Assembly (NCBI GenBank): GCA_030652995.1
Contig: JAUSAG010000013.1
Location: 1-64,000 of the forward strand
DNA: 64,000 nucleotides
Source of the DNA: Methylotenera sp.
GTDB taxonomy: Bacteria > Pseudomonadota > Gammaproteobacteria > Burkholderiales > Methylophilaceae
Reading direction: 5' to 3'
Positions 1-9,578 of this stretch are shown piece after piece. The notes below the pieces were generated by a model, which saw only the letters and a list, made by a program, of their open reading frames with translations, did no database searches and was not told where the DNA came from. Within the stretch, counting starts at the first letter, position 1; the number at the start of each line of letters is the position of its first letter. The position numbers were made by a program, and so were the translations under genes.

Positions 1-139
1 GATGGTAATGCCAGGTGATAACGTCTCTATCGTTGTTACATTGATTGCGCCTATCGCGATGGAAGAAGGGTTACGCTTCGCTATTCGTGAAGGTGGTCGT
101 ACTGTAGGTGCTGGTGTGGTTGCTAAGATTATTGAATAG
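1..139 (+). CDS. tuf: Elongation factor Tu, C-terminal end (partial)
   Basis: The window opens inside tuf. The last 45 residues or so are visible, from MVMPGDN to [10 protein letters not shown] and a TAG stop; this is the conserved end of EF-Tu domain 3, the beta-barrel that delivers aminoacyl-tRNA to the ribosome as part of the GTP-bound ternary complex. The reading frame enters with base 2 as a codon start. It lies 91 bp upstream of rpsJ in the same direction, the usual str-S10 arrangement, so transcription may continue from tuf into the S10 cluster. Confidence 0.97.
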   Translation, partial: MVMPGDNVSIVVTLIAPIAMEEGLRFAIREGGRTVGAGVVAKIIE

Positions 140-230
140 TAATCTATGCATTATTCACGTTTAAGTGATTTTGTAAGTTAATTAAGCGGCAGAGTGAACT
201 CTGCCGCTTCGCTCTTTAAGGAAAAGTAAA

Positions 231-539
231 ATGGCAGCTCAAAAAATTCGTATCCGCTTAAAAGCATTTGATTATCGTTTGATTGATCAATCTGCACAGG
301 AAATTGTAGAAACAGCAAAACGTACTGGTGCTGTAGTCAAGGGTCCAGTGCCATTACCAACACGTATTGAACGTTTTGATATTTTACGTTCACCACACGT
401 AAACAAAACATCACGCGATCAGTTTGAAATCCGTACGCACCAGCGTCTGATGGATATTGTTGATCCTACCGATAAAACAGTGGATGCGTTAATGAAGTTG
501 GATTTACCAGCTGGTGTTGATGTTGAAATTAAGCTATAA
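231..539 (+). CDS. rpsJ: 30S ribosomal protein S10
   Basis: 102 residues, the normal length of bacterial S10, starting [19 protein letters not shown], a textbook S10 N-terminus. S10 is a head protein of the 30S subunit and also the NusE partner of NusB in antitermination. An AAGGAAA ribosome binding site lies 7 bp before the ATG. It is the first gene of the S10 cluster and is separated from rplC by 110 bp that hold a promoter of their own. Confidence 0.98.
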   Translation: MAAQKIRIRLKAFDYRLIDQSAQEIVETAKRTGAVVKGPVPLPTRIERFDILRSPHVNKTSRDQFEIRTHQRLMDIVDPTDKTVDALMKLDLPAGVDVEIKL

Positions 540-554
540 GTTGTAAAGAACCGG

Positions 555-583
555 TTGTAAAGTATTCTGGAGTTCGGTATAAT
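555..583 (+). promoter_or_regulatory. Predicted sigma-70 promoter before rplC
   Basis: TTGTAA (555-560) and TATAAT (578-583) are separated by exactly 17 bp. The site lies in the 110-bp gap between rpsJ and rplC, leaving a leader of about 60 nt before rplC. It would let rplC and the genes after it be transcribed independently of tuf-rpsJ. Prediction from the sequence only. Confidence 0.65.
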
Positions 584-649
584 CCGCGCTCTTTCACAGA
601 AGTCGGTCAATTGTAATCGACTTTTTAACTAAAATATAAGGAAACGATC

Positions 650-1309
650 ATGAGCTTAGGGCTTATTGGTCGCAAAGTGGGTATGACCCGCGTGTTTACT
701 GATGATGGCGCAAGCATCCCGGTAACCGTGTTGGAAGTTGTACCTAACCGCGTGACACAGATCAAGACGGTCGCAAGCGATGGCTATACAGGCCTTCAAG
801 TAGCTTACGGTACACGTCGTGCTAGCCGCATCAACAAAGCGCTGACTGGGCACTATGCCAAGACAGGTTCTGCTGCTGGTGCTGGTATTCATGAATTCCC
901 AGTAACGAGCGAAGTTTTAGCCAATTACACTGCTGGTGCAAATATCACTGTAGATATTTTCCAAGTAGGTCAGATGGTTGACGTTACTGGTACATCTTTG
1001 GGTAAAGGCTTTGCTGGTGCAATTAAGCGCCATCACTTTAAGTCTAACCGTGCATCTCATGGTAACTCTAAATCACATAACGTACCGGGTTCTATCGGTA
1101 TGGCGCAAGACCCTGGTCGAGTATTCCCAGGTAAGCGCATGCCTGGTCACTTAGGGGCTACTAAAGTCACTACGCAAAACCTGGAAGTCGTACGTGTTGA
1201 TGTTGAGCGTAACCTGTTATTGATTAAAGGTGCAGTCCCTGGCTCTAAAGGTGGAGACGTTGTAGTGCGTCCGGCTATTAAAGCTAAGCTTCAGAAGGGG
1301 ATGAAATAA
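650..1309 (+). CDS. rplC: 50S ribosomal protein L3
   Basis: 219 residues, normal for L3. The start [16 protein letters not shown] and the central GxxSHG-containing loop ([11 protein letters not shown]) that reaches towards the peptidyl transferase centre are diagnostic. L3 nucleates 50S assembly. An AAGGAAA Shine-Dalgarno sequence lies just upstream. The TAA stop shares one base with the rplD ATG, so translation of the two is probably coupled. Confidence 0.98.
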   Translation: MSLGLIGRKVGMTRVFTDDGASIPVTVLEVVPNRVTQIKTVASDGYTGLQVAYGTRRASRINKALTGHYAKTGSAAGAGIHEFPVTSEVLANYTAGANITVDIFQVGQMVDVTGTSLGKGFAGAIKRHHFKSNRASHGNSKSHNVPGSIGMAQDPGRVFPGKRMPGHLGATKVTTQNLEVVRVDVERNLLLIKGAVPGSKGGDVVVRPAIKAKLQKGMK

Positions 1310-1935
1310 TGGAACTCAAATTAGTCGATAAAAGCGGCAAGCTTGCTAAAAAAGGCATGACTGTTTCTGATGAAACTTTTGGTCGTGAATTTAACGAGGC
1401 TTTGGTGCATCAAGTAGTTGTTGCGTACATGGCAAATGCTCGTACTGCAACCCGAGCACAAAAGGGTCGTGGCAATGTTGCACATACTACGCATAAACCT
1501 TATGCGCAAAAAGGAACGGGTAATGCGCGTGCTGGTATGACGTCTAGCCCAATCTGGCGTGGAGGCGGCCGTGCGTTCCCAAGTTCACCGCTAGAAAATT
1601 TCAGTCATAAAATAAACCGTAAAGCTTACCGTGCTGGTATGCAAACCATTTTATCTGAGTTAGTACGTCAAGAGCGTTTAAATGTAGTTGAAGAATTTGT
1701 GGTAACTACACCTAAAACTAAAGCATTGGCTGAAAAAATCAAAGGTTTAGGTTATGAGGGCGGCGTATTGGTGCTGACCGATGGCTTTGATGAAAACTTA
1801 TATTTATCTTCACGCAACCTTATTAACGTGATGGTGGTTGATGCGCAATTTGCTGACCCAGTCAGTTTGGTGCGATTCCCTAATGTAGTGGCAACTGCTG
1901 CTGCCGTGAAAAAACTTGAGGAGATGCTAGCATGA
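1309..1935 (+). CDS. rplD: 50S ribosomal protein L4
   Basis: 208 residues, normal for L4 (uL4). The extended loop near residues 40-90, rich in Arg, Lys and Gly ([29 protein letters not shown]), is the part that lines the peptide exit tunnel. In E. coli L4 also represses its own S10 operon through the leader RNA; no leader of that type could be recognised here. It overlaps rplC by 1 bp and rplW by 4 bp. Confidence 0.98.
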   Translation: MELKLVDKSGKLAKKGMTVSDETFGREFNEALVHQVVVAYMANARTATRAQKGRGNVAHTTHKPYAQKGTGNARAGMTSSPIWRGGGRAFPSSPLENFSHKINRKAYRAGMQTILSELVRQERLNVVEEFVVTTPKTKALAEKIKGLGYEGGVLVLTDGFDENLYLSSRNLINVMVVDAQFADPVSLVRFPNVVATAAAVKKLEEMLA

Positions 1936-2246
1936 TGACCGCTATTACTAAAACTCAAGACCGTTTGTTGCAAGTAATTTTAGCGCCGCAGATTACTGAA
2001 AAAGCGACTTATATTGCTGATAAACATCAGCAGATCGCTTTCAAAGTGCGTACCGATGCAACTAAGCCTGAAATTAAAGCTGCTGTTGAACTTATTTTCA
2101 AGGTTGAGGTTGAAAAAGTTGCTACGATCAACGTTGAAGGTAAAACAAAGCGCGCTGGCAAAAGTACAGGCAAGCGTAAAGACTGGAAGAAAGCTTATGT
2201 TAGCTTGAAACCGGGTCAAGAAATCAACTTCGCAGCGGCCGAATAA
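1932..2246 (+). CDS. rplW: 50S ribosomal protein L23
   Basis: 104 residues. L23 (uL23) sits at the tunnel exit and is the docking site for trigger factor and SRP. The body [16 protein letters not shown] and the conserved VxxVNVxGKxKR-type loop ([15 protein letters not shown]) identify it. The start is ATGATG; either codon is possible, and the first overlaps the rplD stop by 4 bp. A GGAGAG site just after the stop serves rplB. Confidence 0.97.
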   Translation: MMTAITKTQDRLLQVILAPQITEKATYIADKHQQIAFKVRTDATKPEIKAAVELIFKVEVEKVATINVEGKTKRAGKSTGKRKDWKKAYVSLKPGQEINFAAAE

Positions 2247-2257
2247 GGAGAGATGAG

Positions 2258-3091
2258 ATGGCATTAGTTAAAGTTAAGCCAACGTCCCCGGGTCGTCGTG
2301 GTGTAGTTAAGGTGGTAACACCTGACCTTTACAAAGGTAAGCCACACGCACCGTTGTTGGAAAGTCAAAGTAAACATGCAGGCCGAAATAACAACGGTCA
2401 TATTACAACCCGTCACCAAGGTGGTGGTCATAAACAGCATTATCGTTTAATTGACTTCCGTCGCAATAAGGATGGCATTCCAGCGAAAGTGGAGCATATC
2501 GAATATGATCCAAACCGCACAGCGCACATTGCGTTGCTTGTGTATGCTGATGGTGAGCGCCGTTATATTATTGCTCCGCGCGGCATTGCCGCAGGTGCGC
2601 AACTAATCAGTGGCTCTGATGCGCCTATCAAAATTGGTAACGCAATGCCGCTACGTAATATCCCAGTGGGAAGCACAATTCATTGTATCGAATTGCAGCC
2701 TGGCAAAGGTGCGCAACTAGCACGTTCAGCCGGTACTTCTGTGCAATTGCTTGCACGTGAAGGTAGTTATGCGCAGTTACGTTTACGTTCAGGTGAGGTT
2801 CGCCGTGTACACGTGGATTGCAAAGCAACCTTAGGCGAAGTCGGCAATGAAGAGCATTCACTTCGTTCAATTGGTAAAGCTGGTGCAATGCGCTGGCGTG
2901 GTGTTCGCCCAACCGTTCGCGGTGTGGTGATGAATCCGGTTGATCACCCGCACGGTGGTGGTGAAGGTAAAACAGCAGCTGGTATGAATCCAGTTAGCCC
3001 ATGGGGTGTTAAAACTAAGGGTTATCGTACACGTAGTAGTAAGCGTACCGATAATATGCGAATTAGTCGTCGTCCGAGAGGCGTAAGGTAA
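2258..3091 (+). CDS. rplB: 50S ribosomal protein L2
   Basis: 277 residues, the usual length for L2 (uL2). It begins [19 protein letters not shown] and carries the conserved C-terminal segment [15 protein letters not shown] with the histidine close to the peptidyl transferase centre. L2 is needed for association of the subunits and for catalytic activity of the 50S. Preceded by AAGGAGA; only 4 bp separate it from rpsS. Confidence 0.98.
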   Translation: MALVKVKPTSPGRRGVVKVVTPDLYKGKPHAPLLESQSKHAGRNNNGHITTRHQGGGHKQHYRLIDFRRNKDGIPAKVEHIEYDPNRTAHIALLVYADGERRYIIAPRGIAAGAQLISGSDAPIKIGNAMPLRNIPVGSTIHCIELQPGKGAQLARSAGTSVQLLAREGSYAQLRLRSGEVRRVHVDCKATLGEVGNEEHSLRSIGKAGAMRWRGVRPTVRGVVMNPVDHPHGGGEGKTAAGMNPVSPWGVKTKGYRTRSSKRTDNMRISRRPRGVR

Positions 3092-3095
3092 TCAT

Positions 3096-3371
3096 ATGGC
3101 ACGTTCACTTAAAAAAGGTCCATTTATTGATGGTCATTTGGCAAAAAAAGTAGAAGTTGCAGCTGCAACACGCGACCGTAAACCAATTAAGACTTGGTCA
3201 CGTCGTTCTACAATTTTCCCAGATTTTATCGGTCTTACTATTGCAATTCATAATGGTAAGCAACACATTCCAGTGTTGATTTCTGAAAACATGGTAGGTC
3301 ACAAGCTCGGTGAATTTGCGTTAACGCGCACATTCAAGGGGCATGCAGCCGACAAAAAAGCTAAGAAATAG
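3096..3371 (+). CDS. rpsS: 30S ribosomal protein S19
   Basis: 91 residues, normal for S19 (uS19). The start [15 protein letters not shown] and the segment [24 protein letters not shown] are near-invariant in the family. S19 binds 16S rRNA in the 30S head with S13 and contacts the A-site tRNA. It lies in the standard order rplB-rpsS-rplV with very short spacers. Confidence 0.98.
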   Translation: MARSLKKGPFIDGHLAKKVEVAAATRDRKPIKTWSRRSTIFPDFIGLTIAIHNGKQHIPVLISENMVGHKLGEFALTRTFKGHAADKKAKK

Positions 3372-3380
3372 GAGCTGATG

Positions 3381-3710
3381 ATGCAAGTATCTGCAATATT
3401 AAAAGGCGTTCATCTTTCTCCGCAAAAAGCTAGATTGGTGGCAGACCTGGTACGTGGCAAGAAAGTTGATCATGCGCTCAATATCTTAAATTTTACGCCT
3501 AAAAAAGGCGCTGAAATTATTAAGAAGGTTGTTGAGTCTGCAATCGCTAACGCTGAACATAACAATGGGGCTGATATTGACGAATTGAAGGTAACTTCAA
3601 TTTATGTTGATAAAGGCATTGTGCTTAAACGTATTCGCCCACGTGCAAAAGGTCGTGCTGGACGTATTACTAAACCAACCTGTCACATTCATGTGACAGT
3701 CGGTAACTAA
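3381..3710 (+). CDS. rplV: 50S ribosomal protein L22
   Basis: 109 residues. L22 (uL22) has a long beta-hairpin in the exit tunnel, here around [19 protein letters not shown]; changes in this hairpin are known to alter macrolide sensitivity, and none stands out. The second of two tandem ATGs (3381) is chosen because the AGGAG site at 3370-3374 is then 6 nt away rather than 3; starting at 3378 would add one methionine. Confidence 0.97.
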   Translation: MQVSAILKGVHLSPQKARLVADLVRGKKVDHALNILNFTPKKGAEIIKKVVESAIANAEHNNGADIDELKVTSIYVDKGIVLKRIRPRAKGRAGRITKPTCHIHVTVGN

Positions 3711-3719
3711 GGGATAATC

Positions 3720-4445
3720 ATGGGTCAGAAAATTCATCCAATTGGTTTCCGTCTGAGCGTCCAAAAAAACTGGGCCTCACGTTGGTACGCCAATAGTAAA
3801 AACTTCCCTGCAATGTTGCAAGGCGACATTAAAGTACGTGAGTTTTTAAATAAAAAATTAGCCAATGCTGCGGTTAGCCGTATTTTAATTGAGCGTCCTG
3901 CAAAGAATGCGAAAATTACTATTTACAGTGCGCGTCCTGGTGTTGTTATCGGTAAAAAAGGTGAAGACATTGAGTCATTGCGTGCTACTTTGCAAGGATT
4001 GATGGGTGTGCCTGTGCATCTCAATATTGAAGAGGTGCGTAAGCCGGAATTAGACGCTACTTTGATTGCGCAATCGATTGCTCAGCAACTTGAAAAACGT
4101 GTTATGTTCCGTCGCGCAATGAAACGTGCAATGCAAAATGCAATGCGTTTAGGTGCTCAAGGTATCAAAATAATGAGTTCTGGTCGACTGAATGGAATCG
4201 AAATCGCACGTACTGAATGGTATCGTGAAGGCCGAGTGCCATTACATACATTGCGCGCAGACATTGATTACGGTGTTGCCGAGGCATTAACAACCTACGG
4301 TATTATTGGTATCAAAGTTTGGGTATTCAAAGGTGAAATCTTTGCAGGTAATGTACAAGCGCCAATAGGTGCAACTACAACACCAGTTGCTGAGCCAGAG
4401 AGAAAAGTAAGAAAGCCGAGGGCTAAAGATGCTACAACCGTCTAG
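3720..4445 (+). CDS. rpsC: 30S ribosomal protein S3
   Basis: 241 residues, slightly longer than the 233 of E. coli because of a variable basic C-terminal tail. The start [14 protein letters not shown], the KH domain with [11 protein letters not shown], and the C-terminal [19 protein letters not shown] are diagnostic of S3, which lines the mRNA entry tunnel and takes part in helicase activity. The tail overlaps the first 17 bp of rplP. Confidence 0.97.
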   Translation: MGQKIHPIGFRLSVQKNWASRWYANSKNFPAMLQGDIKVREFLNKKLANAAVSRILIERPAKNAKITIYSARPGVVIGKKGEDIESLRATLQGLMGVPVHLNIEEVRKPELDATLIAQSIAQQLEKRVMFRRAMKRAMQNAMRLGAQGIKIMSSGRLNGIEIARTEWYREGRVPLHTLRADIDYGVAEALTTYGIIGIKVWVFKGEIFAGNVQAPIGATTTPVAEPERKVRKPRAKDATTV

Positions 4446-4845
4446 ACAAAAATACCGTAAAATGCAAAAAGGCCGTAACAAGGGCATTGCAACTACGGGT
4501 AATAAAGTAAGTTTTGGTGATTTTGGCTTAAAAGCAATTGGACGCGGTCGTTTAACGGCACGTCAGATTGAAGCTGCGCGTCGCGTTATGACTCGTCACA
4601 TTAAACGTGGTGGTCGTGTATGGATTCGTATTTTCCCAGATCAACCAATTTCTAAAAAACCAGCTGAAGTGCGTATGGGTAACGGTAAAGGTAGTACCGA
4701 GTTTTACGTAGCACAAATCCAGCCTGGTAAAATGTTATATGAAATGGACGGCGTGAGTGAAGAGCTTGCGCGCGAAGCTTTCCGTTTGGCCGCTGCTAAG
4801 TTGCCAATTGAAACTACGTTCATGACACGTCAGATAGGGAGCTAG
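4429..4845 (+). CDS. rplP: 50S ribosomal protein L16
   Basis: 138 residues, normal for L16 (uL16). It begins [19 protein letters not shown] and contains [22 protein letters not shown]-type conserved sequence; the Arg in the [15 protein letters not shown] stretch is where some organisms hydroxylate L16. L16 positions the CCA end of the A-site tRNA. The gene starts inside the 3' end of rpsC, so the two are probably translationally coupled. Confidence 0.97.
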   Translation: MLQPSRQKYRKMQKGRNKGIATTGNKVSFGDFGLKAIGRGRLTARQIEAARRVMTRHIKRGGRVWIRIFPDQPISKKPAEVRMGNGKGSTEFYVAQIQPGKMLYEMDGVSEELAREAFRLAAAKLPIETTFMTRQIGS

Positions 4846-4847
4846 AA

Positions 4848-5042
4848 ATGAAAGCAACCGATTTAAGAGCAAAAAGCGTTGAAGAGCTAAATGCAGAGTT
4901 GATTGATTTGCGTCGTGCGCAATTCTCACTTCGTATGCAAGTAGCTACTCAGCAATTATCTAAAGTAGATCAGCTAGGTAAAGTACGCAAAGATGTAGCG
5001 CGTGTTAAGCTTGTATTAGCTGAGAAAGCGAAACAGGCGTAA
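4848..5042 (+). CDS. rpmC: 50S ribosomal protein L29
   Basis: 64 residues, the usual size of L29 (uL29). It is a two-helix protein recognised by [18 protein letters not shown] and [18 protein letters not shown]29 lies beside L23 at the tunnel exit. Only 2 bp separate it from rplP and from rpsQ, so it belongs to the same translation unit. Confidence 0.97.
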   Translation: MKATDLRAKSVEELNAELIDLRRAQFSLRMQVATQQLSKVDQLGKVRKDVARVKLVLAEKAKQA

Positions 5043-5044
5043 TA

Positions 5045-5290
5045 ATGACTGAAACTTCAAAAGTAGTACGCACCCTTAGTGGTCGCGTAACAAGCGATAA
5101 AATGGACAAAACAGTTACGGTGTTGGTTGAACGTAAAGTGAAACATCCATTGATTGGTAAAGTTATTCGCCAGTCTAAAAAGTTTCATGCACACGACGAA
5201 ACCAATAGTTGTAAAGAAGGTGATTTAGTAACCATTGTAGAAAGCCGTCCGCTTTCTAAAACTAAATCTTGGGTTGTGAAAACAGCTTAA
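5045..5290 (+). CDS. rpsQ: 30S ribosomal protein S17
   Basis: 81 residues, OB-fold protein uS17, an early assembly protein of the 30S body. Identified by [29 protein letters not shown] and by the C-terminal [12 protein letters not shown]. It is the last gene of the S10 operon. The 226 bp after it contain a hairpin and a promoter, so the spc genes can be transcribed separately from this point. Confidence 0.98.
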   Translation: MTETSKVVRTLSGRVTSDKMDKTVTVLVERKVKHPLIGKVIRQSKKFHAHDETNSCKEGDLVTIVESRPLSKTKSWVVKTA

Positions 5291-5304
5291 GATAAGTTTA
5301 GATT

Positions 5305-5338
5305 ATTGTGCAATTACTTAGATTAGTAATTGCACAAT
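5305..5338 (+). terminator. 13-bp hairpin between S10 and spc operons
   Basis: A perfect inverted repeat, ATTGTGCAATTAC (5305-5317) and GTAATTGCACAAT (5326-5338) around an 8-nt loop, 15 bp after the rpsQ stop. It is not followed by a T run, so as an intrinsic terminator it would be weak; an attenuator, a transcript-stabilising 3' end or an RNase processing site are equally plausible. Its 3' arm contains the -35 element of the next promoter. Confidence 0.55.
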
Positions 5339-5358
5339 AAAACAATGCAAGTTATAAT
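5330..5358 (+). promoter_or_regulatory. Predicted spc operon promoter
   Basis: TTGCAC (5330-5335) and a perfect TATAAT (5353-5358) are separated by 17 bp. The position between rpsQ and rplN matches that of the known spc promoter in E. coli. It leaves a leader of about 150 nt before rplN, in which GGTGAG (near 5370) and CTCACC (near 5411) could pair. The -35 box is inside the 3' arm of the preceding hairpin. Confidence 0.75.
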
Positions 5359-5516
5359 GTTTGGCTATTCAGGTGAGCGACTTTTATCTAATCAATAAGG
5401 TCTTAAGCTCTCACCCCAATACTGACCGGGTCTATCGGCCGTGTTAACGTTAAGTTTATTTTTATCGTTAAAAATGGCTGGTGTTGGTTTTAACGGATTA
5501 AGTTGGAGTTTATCTC

Positions 5517-5885
5517 ATGATTCAAATGCAATCTCGGCTAGAAGTTGCCGACAATACTGGTGCGCGCTCTGTGCAATGCATCAAAGTGTTAGGTGGTTCT
5601 AAGCGTCGTTACGCCGGTATAGGCGACATCATTAAGGTGAGCATCAAAGATGCTGCACCACGTGGTCGTGTAAAAAAAGGCGAAGTATATAGTGCAGTAG
5701 TTGTACGTACTGCTAAAGGTGTTCGTCGTCCAGACGGCTCTTTAGTTAAGTTCGATAGCAATGCTGCCGTTCTGTTAAATAATAAACTTGAACCGATTGG
5801 CACCCGTATTTTTGGGCCAGTGACACGTGAATTGCGTACTGAAAAATTCATGAAAATCGTTTCATTAGCACCAGAAGTGTTGTAG
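5517..5885 (+). CDS. rplN: 50S ribosomal protein L14
   Basis: 122 residues, exactly the family length (uL14). Start [27 protein letters not shown] is diagnostic. L14 lies at the subunit interface and forms intersubunit bridges; it is also the binding site of the silencing factor RsfS. First gene of the spc operon, with a GGAG ribosome binding site at about 5505 and a long untranslated leader. Confidence 0.98.
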   Translation: MIQMQSRLEVADNTGARSVQCIKVLGGSKRRYAGIGDIIKVSIKDAAPRGRVKKGEVYSAVVVRTAKGVRRPDGSLVKFDSNAAVLLNNKLEPIGTRIFGPVTRELRTEKFMKIVSLAPEVL

Positions 5886-5893
5886 GAGCTCAC

Positions 5894-6211
5894 ATGAACA
5901 AAATTCGTAAGGGTGACTTGGTCATCTTAAATACTGGTAAAGATAAGGGTAAGCAAGGTGCTGTTGTTAGCATTCTTGATTCAGGGCATGTGATTGTAGA
6001 GGGTCTTAACTTGGTTAAGAAACATGCAAAAGCAAACCCGATGAAAGGTATTGCTGGCGGCATCATTGCTAAAGAAATGCCATTAGACATTTCAAATGTT
6101 GCTTTATTTAACAGCGCGACCCAAAAAGGTGATCGCGTAGGCTTCAAAACATTAGATGATGGTCGCAAAATTCGCGTATTCAAATCTAATGGCGAAGCAG
6201 TGGACGCATAG
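5894..6211 (+). CDS. rplX: 50S ribosomal protein L24
   Basis: 105 residues, KOW-domain protein uL24 that starts 50S assembly at the 5' end of 23S rRNA. The KOW motif is [20 protein letters not shown] near the N-terminus, followed by the [10 protein letters not shown] segment. An AGGAG site lies 8 bp before the ATG and the gap to rplN is 8 bp. Confidence 0.98.
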   Translation: MNKIRKGDLVILNTGKDKGKQGAVVSILDSGHVIVEGLNLVKKHAKANPMKGIAGGIIAKEMPLDISNVALFNSATQKGDRVGFKTLDDGRKIRVFKSNGEAVDA

Positions 6212-6219
6212 GAAGAGTT

Positions 6220-6759
6220 ATGGCGCGCTTAAAAGATTTTTATAAAGACTCAGTAGTTAAATCTATGACTGAGCAATTTGGTTATACTTCAGTAATGCAA
6301 GTGCCTCGTATTGATAAAATTACTCTTAATATGGGTGTTGGCGAAGCGGTTGCAGATAAAAAAGTAATGGAACACGCTGTTGGTGATATGGAGAAAATTG
6401 CTGGACAAAAGGCAATTGTAACTAAAGCTAAGAAGTCAGTGGCAGCTTTTAAAATTCGTGATGACTATCCTGTAGGTTGTAAAGTAACTTTACGCCGTGA
6501 GCGCATGTATGAGTTCTTGGATCGTTTGGTTACTGTAGCTATTCCACGTATTCGTGACTTCCGCGGTATTTCTGCGAAATCATTTGATGGTCGTGGTAAC
6601 TACAACATGGGTGTTAAAGAACAAATTATTTTTCCTGAAATTGAATACGATAAAATCGATGCAATTCGTGGAATGAATATCACTATTACAACTACTGCGA
6701 AAACGGATGAAGAGGCAAAAGCTTTGCTTGCTGCGTTTAGTTTTCCTTTCAGAGGTTAA
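6220..6759 (+). CDS. rplE: 50S ribosomal protein L5
   Basis: 179 residues, the usual length of L5 (uL5), which binds 5S rRNA with L18 and L25 and contacts S13 across the interface. Identified by [16 protein letters not shown], by [11 protein letters not shown] and by the C-terminal [20 protein letters not shown]. It is spaced 8 bp from rplX and 3 bp from rpsN. Confidence 0.98.
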   Translation: MARLKDFYKDSVVKSMTEQFGYTSVMQVPRIDKITLNMGVGEAVADKKVMEHAVGDMEKIAGQKAIVTKAKKSVAAFKIRDDYPVGCKVTLRRERMYEFLDRLVTVAIPRIRDFRGISAKSFDGRGNYNMGVKEQIIFPEIEYDKIDAIRGMNITITTTAKTDEEAKALLAAFSFPFRG

Positions 6760-6762
6760 GTC

Positions 6763-7068
6763 ATGGCTAAAACCTGTATGACAGAACGCGAAATCAAACG
6801 TCGCGCAACTGTAAGTAAATTCGCTGTAAAACGTGCTGCATTAGAAGCGGCAATGAATGATGTTACTGCTACGGCTGAAAGTCGTCTTGAGTCGCGCATG
6901 AAATTCCAGGCGCTGCCACGCAACTCAAGCCCAGTGCGTCTTCGTAATCGTTGTGCTTTAACTGGTCGCCCACGTGGTGTGTTTAGTAAATTCGGTATTG
7001 GGCGTAGTAAATTACGCGATTTAATGATGAGTGGCCAAGTGCCAGGCGTCACTAAAGCCAGCTGGTAA
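6763..7068 (+). CDS. rpsN: 30S ribosomal protein S14 (zinc-free form)
   Basis: 101 residues, the long version of S14 (uS14) as in E. coli. The C-terminal motif NRCALTGRPRGVFSKFGIGR has one cysteine instead of the CxxC pairs of the short zinc-binding form, so this protein should not need zinc. S14 completes the 30S head. A single zinc-free copy contrasts with the cysteine-rich S4 and L36 in the same cluster. Confidence 0.97.
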   Translation: MAKTCMTEREIKRRATVSKFAVKRAALEAAMNDVTATAESRLESRMKFQALPRNSSPVRLRNRCALTGRPRGVFSKFGIGRSKLRDLMMSGQVPGVTKASW

Positions 7069-7083
7069 TAGGAGGATATAGCT

Positions 7084-7479
7084 ATGAGTATGAGTGATCC
7101 GATTGCCGACATGTTGACGCGTATTCGTAATGCGCAAATGGTCAATAAAGCGGTTGTTGCTATGCCTTCATCAAATGTTAAGACTGCTATTGCTAGCGTG
7201 CTTAAAGATGAAGGTTATGTAGAAGATTTTGCAGTGCAAACTGAAGGTGGTAAAGCCACTTTAACTATTAGTTTGAAGTATTATGCTGGTCGCCCTGTTA
7301 TTGAGCGTATTCAGCGTATTAGCAAACCAGGTTTGCGTGTTTATAAAGGGTCTCAAGAGATTCCTAAAGTAATGAATGGCCTTGGTGTGACAATTATGTC
7401 TACATCTAAGGGTGTAATGACAGATCGTAAAGCTCAAGCTGCCGGTATCGGTGGTGAAGTGCTCTGCGTAGTGGCTTAA
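7084..7479 (+). CDS. rpsH: 30S ribosomal protein S8
   Basis: 131 residues, standard for S8 (uS8), a primary 16S rRNA binder of the platform. Start [18 protein letters not shown] and the C-terminal [19 protein letters not shown] are diagnostic. In E. coli S8 represses the spc operon by binding near the rplE start; no such RNA element was identified here. Preceded by a strong AGGAGG site. Confidence 0.98.
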   Translation: MSMSDPIADMLTRIRNAQMVNKAVVAMPSSNVKTAIASVLKDEGYVEDFAVQTEGGKATLTISLKYYAGRPVIERIQRISKPGLRVYKGSQEIPKVMNGLGVTIMSTSKGVMTDRKAQAAGIGGEVLCVVA

Positions 7480-7489
7480 GGAGAAGCAA

Positions 7490-8023
7490 ATGTCACGTGT
7501 TGCTAAAAATCCGGTAGCTATCCCTGCAAAAGTAGATGTTGTTTTAAGTGCTGATGCAATCAATGTAAGTGGTCCTTTAGGTAAATTAACTCAAGCTTTG
7601 ACCTCGGCAGTTGTGCTGAAAAAAGAGGGTGATGCAATTACCTTTGCGGCAGCTAATGATGCTCAACATTCACAAGCTATGTCAGGTACCGTGCGTGCCT
7701 TGGTGGCTAATATGGTGAAGGGTGTTTCAGATGGCTTTACACGTAAATTAACGCTGATTGGCGTTGGTTACAAGGCCGCTGCACAAGGTGCTGTATTAAA
7801 CTTAGAGTTAGGCTATTCACATCCAATTAACCACAAGATGCCAGCAGGCGTCACAGTTTTAACACCTACGCCAACTGAAATCGTGTTGACAGGCGTTGAT
7901 AAGCAGGTGATTGGTCAGGTTGCTGCGCAGATTCGTGCTTATCGTCCACCAGAGCCATATAAAGGCAAGGGTGTTCGTTATTCCGATGAAGTTGTTGTAA
8001 TTAAAGAAACCAAGAAGAAATAA
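7490..8023 (+). CDS. rplF: 50S ribosomal protein L6
   Basis: 177 residues, normal for L6 (uL6), a two-domain protein near the GTPase-associated centre. Identified by [17 protein letters not shown], by [10 protein letters not shown] and by the C-terminal [19 protein letters not shown]. It has an AAGGAGAA ribosome binding site and sits 10 bp after rpsH. Confidence 0.98.
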   Translation: MSRVAKNPVAIPAKVDVVLSADAINVSGPLGKLTQALTSAVVLKKEGDAITFAAANDAQHSQAMSGTVRALVANMVKGVSDGFTRKLTLIGVGYKAAAQGAVLNLELGYSHPINHKMPAGVTVLTPTPTEIVLTGVDKQVIGQVAAQIRAYRPPEPYKGKGVRYSDEVVVIKETKKK

Positions 8024-8033
8024 GGCTTAAAAA

Positions 8034-8387
8034 ATGAACAACGTAAATAATCGCTTGCGTCGTGCACGTAAAACCCGTGCCAAAATTGCAGAGCTAAAAG
8101 TTACACGCTTGAGTGTGCATCGTACCAATACACACATTTACGCGCAAATTATTGCTGAAACTGGTGATAAAGTAATTGCTAGTGCTTCAACGGTAGAGGC
8201 CGACGTTCGTAAGAATCTTAAAAATGGTGGCAATATTGAAGCCGCTATTGTAATTGGTAAACTCATTGCAGAAAAAGCTAAAAAAGCAGGTATTACTACT
8301 GTTGCTTTTGACCGCTCGGGTTACAAATATCATGGTCGTATTAAAGCGTTGGCAGATGCCGCTCGCGAAAACGGCTTGTCCTTCTAA
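8034..8387 (+). CDS. rplR: 50S ribosomal protein L18
   Basis: 117 residues, as expected for L18 (uL18), which brings 5S rRNA into the 50S central protuberance. Recognised by [12 protein letters not shown], by [16 protein letters not shown] and by the terminal [20 protein letters not shown]. The spacing to rplF is 10 bp and the ribosome binding site is weak (AAGGCTT). Confidence 0.98.
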   Translation: MNNVNNRLRRARKTRAKIAELKVTRLSVHRTNTHIYAQIIAETGDKVIASASTVEADVRKNLKNGGNIEAAIVIGKLIAEKAKKAGITTVAFDRSGYKYHGRIKALADAARENGLSF

Positions 8388-8414
8388 TTGGTCTGATTGC
8401 TAAAGAGGTTAATG

Positions 8415-8927
8415 ATGGCGAGAGAAATGGAACAGCAACAGCAGCAGACTGATGGTTTGCGCGAAAAAATGATTGCAGTTAATCGTGTAAGTAAAACGGT
8501 TAAAGGTGGTCGTATCATGAGTTTTGCAGCTCTTACGGTAGTTGGTGATGGCGATGGCGCTGTTGGTATGGGTAAAGGTAAAGCACGCGAAGTCCCAGTA
8601 GCTGTACAAAAAGCAATGGATGAAGCACGTCGTGGTATGTTGAAAATTAATTTAACTAACGGTACGTTACATCATGCAGTTACAGGTGTACATGGTGCTG
8701 CAAAAGTGTTTATTCAGCCAGCTTCTGAAGGTACCGGCATCATTGCTGGTGGCGCAATGCGCGCAATTTTTGAAGTAATGGGTGTGACTAACGTTGTTGC
8801 AAAATGTATTGGTTCTACCAATCCTTACAATTTGGTTCGAGCTACATTAAATGGCTTGGAGTCAATGAATACACCAGCAGAAATCGCAGCTAAACGCGGT
8901 AAATCAGTTGAAGAAATTAGAGGCTAA
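8415..8927 (+). CDS. rpsE: 30S ribosomal protein S5
   Basis: About 170 residues. S5 (uS5) lies at the mRNA entry and decoding fidelity region. The dsRNA-binding-like N-terminal fold has [20 protein letters not shown] and [17 protein letters not shown]; the C-terminal half has [15 protein letters not shown]. The open frame extends to a TTG at 8397, but GAGG at 8405-8408 fits the ATGs at 8412 or 8415; 8415 gives the better spacing (6 nt). A run of five glutamines near the start is a local oddity. Confidence 0.96.
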   Translation: MAREMEQQQQQTDGLREKMIAVNRVSKTVKGGRIMSFAALTVVGDGDGAVGMGKGKAREVPVAVQKAMDEARRGMLKINLTNGTLHHAVTGVHGAAKVFIQPASEGTGIIAGGAMRAIFEVMGVTNVVAKCIGSTNPYNLVRATLNGLESMNTPAEIAAKRGKSVEEIRG

Positions 8928-8929
8928 TC

Positions 8930-9127
8930 ATGGCTAAAGCAAAAAAAGAAGCATCTACTATAAAAGTAACGCTTGTAAAAAGCATTATTGGTCGTATCGA
9001 AGCACATAAAGCTACAGTTAAAGGCTTAGGTTTACGTCGCATACGACATACAGTTGAGTTACAAGACACACCAGCAATTCGCGGCATGATTAATGCTGTT
9101 GGCTATCTCGTAAAGGTAGAGGGATAA
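8930..9127 (+). CDS. rpmD: 50S ribosomal protein L30
   Basis: 65 residues. L30 (uL30) is recognised by [24 protein letters not shown] and [19 protein letters not shown]. The N-terminal [11 protein letters not shown] extension of about six residues is longer than in E. coli L30 (59 residues). The gene lies 2 bp after rpsE and overlaps rplO by 1 bp. Confidence 0.97.
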   Translation: MAKAKKEASTIKVTLVKSIIGRIEAHKATVKGLGLRRIRHTVELQDTPAIRGMINAVGYLVKVEG

Positions 9128-9567
9128 TGCAATTAAATACAATTAAGCCTGCAGAAGGCGCAAAAACAGAGCGTCGCCGCGTAGGTCGTGGTATTGGTTC
9201 TGGCTTTGGTAAAACAGCGGGTCGTGGTCATAAGGGTCAAAAATCTCGTACAGGTGGATTCCACAAGGTTGGTTTTGAAGGCGGTCAAATGCCTATTCAA
9301 CGCCGTTTGCCAAAACGTGGTTTTAAGTCTATGACTAAGGCTAAAACTGCACATGTGCGTACTAGCGAATTAGCTTTAATTCCTAATGAAGTCATTGATT
9401 TATTAGCGCTTAAAGCCGCAAATATCGTTTCTTGTACAGTTACTAACGCAAAAATATTTCTTTCTGGCGATGTAGCTACTAAATATAATATTCAAGGGTT
9501 GCTTATAACTAAAGGCGCTCGCGCTGCAGTTGAAGCTGCCGGCGGCACTGTGTTAGAAGCTGCGTAA
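9127..9567 (+). CDS. rplO: 50S ribosomal protein L15
   Basis: 146 residues, normal for L15 (uL15). The glycine- and arginine-rich N-terminal extension that threads into 23S rRNA is clear: [21 protein letters not shown]. The second half is the globular domain ending [13 protein letters not shown]-like sequence. L15 is a late-assembling 50S protein. Starts on the last base of the rpmD stop. Confidence 0.97.
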   Translation: MQLNTIKPAEGAKTERRRVGRGIGSGFGKTAGRGHKGQKSRTGGFHKVGFEGGQMPIQRRLPKRGFKSMTKAKTAHVRTSELALIPNEVIDLLALKAANIVSCTVTNAKIFLSGDVATKYNIQGLLITKGARAAVEAAGGTVLEAA

Positions 9568-9578
9568 GAGGCTATATT

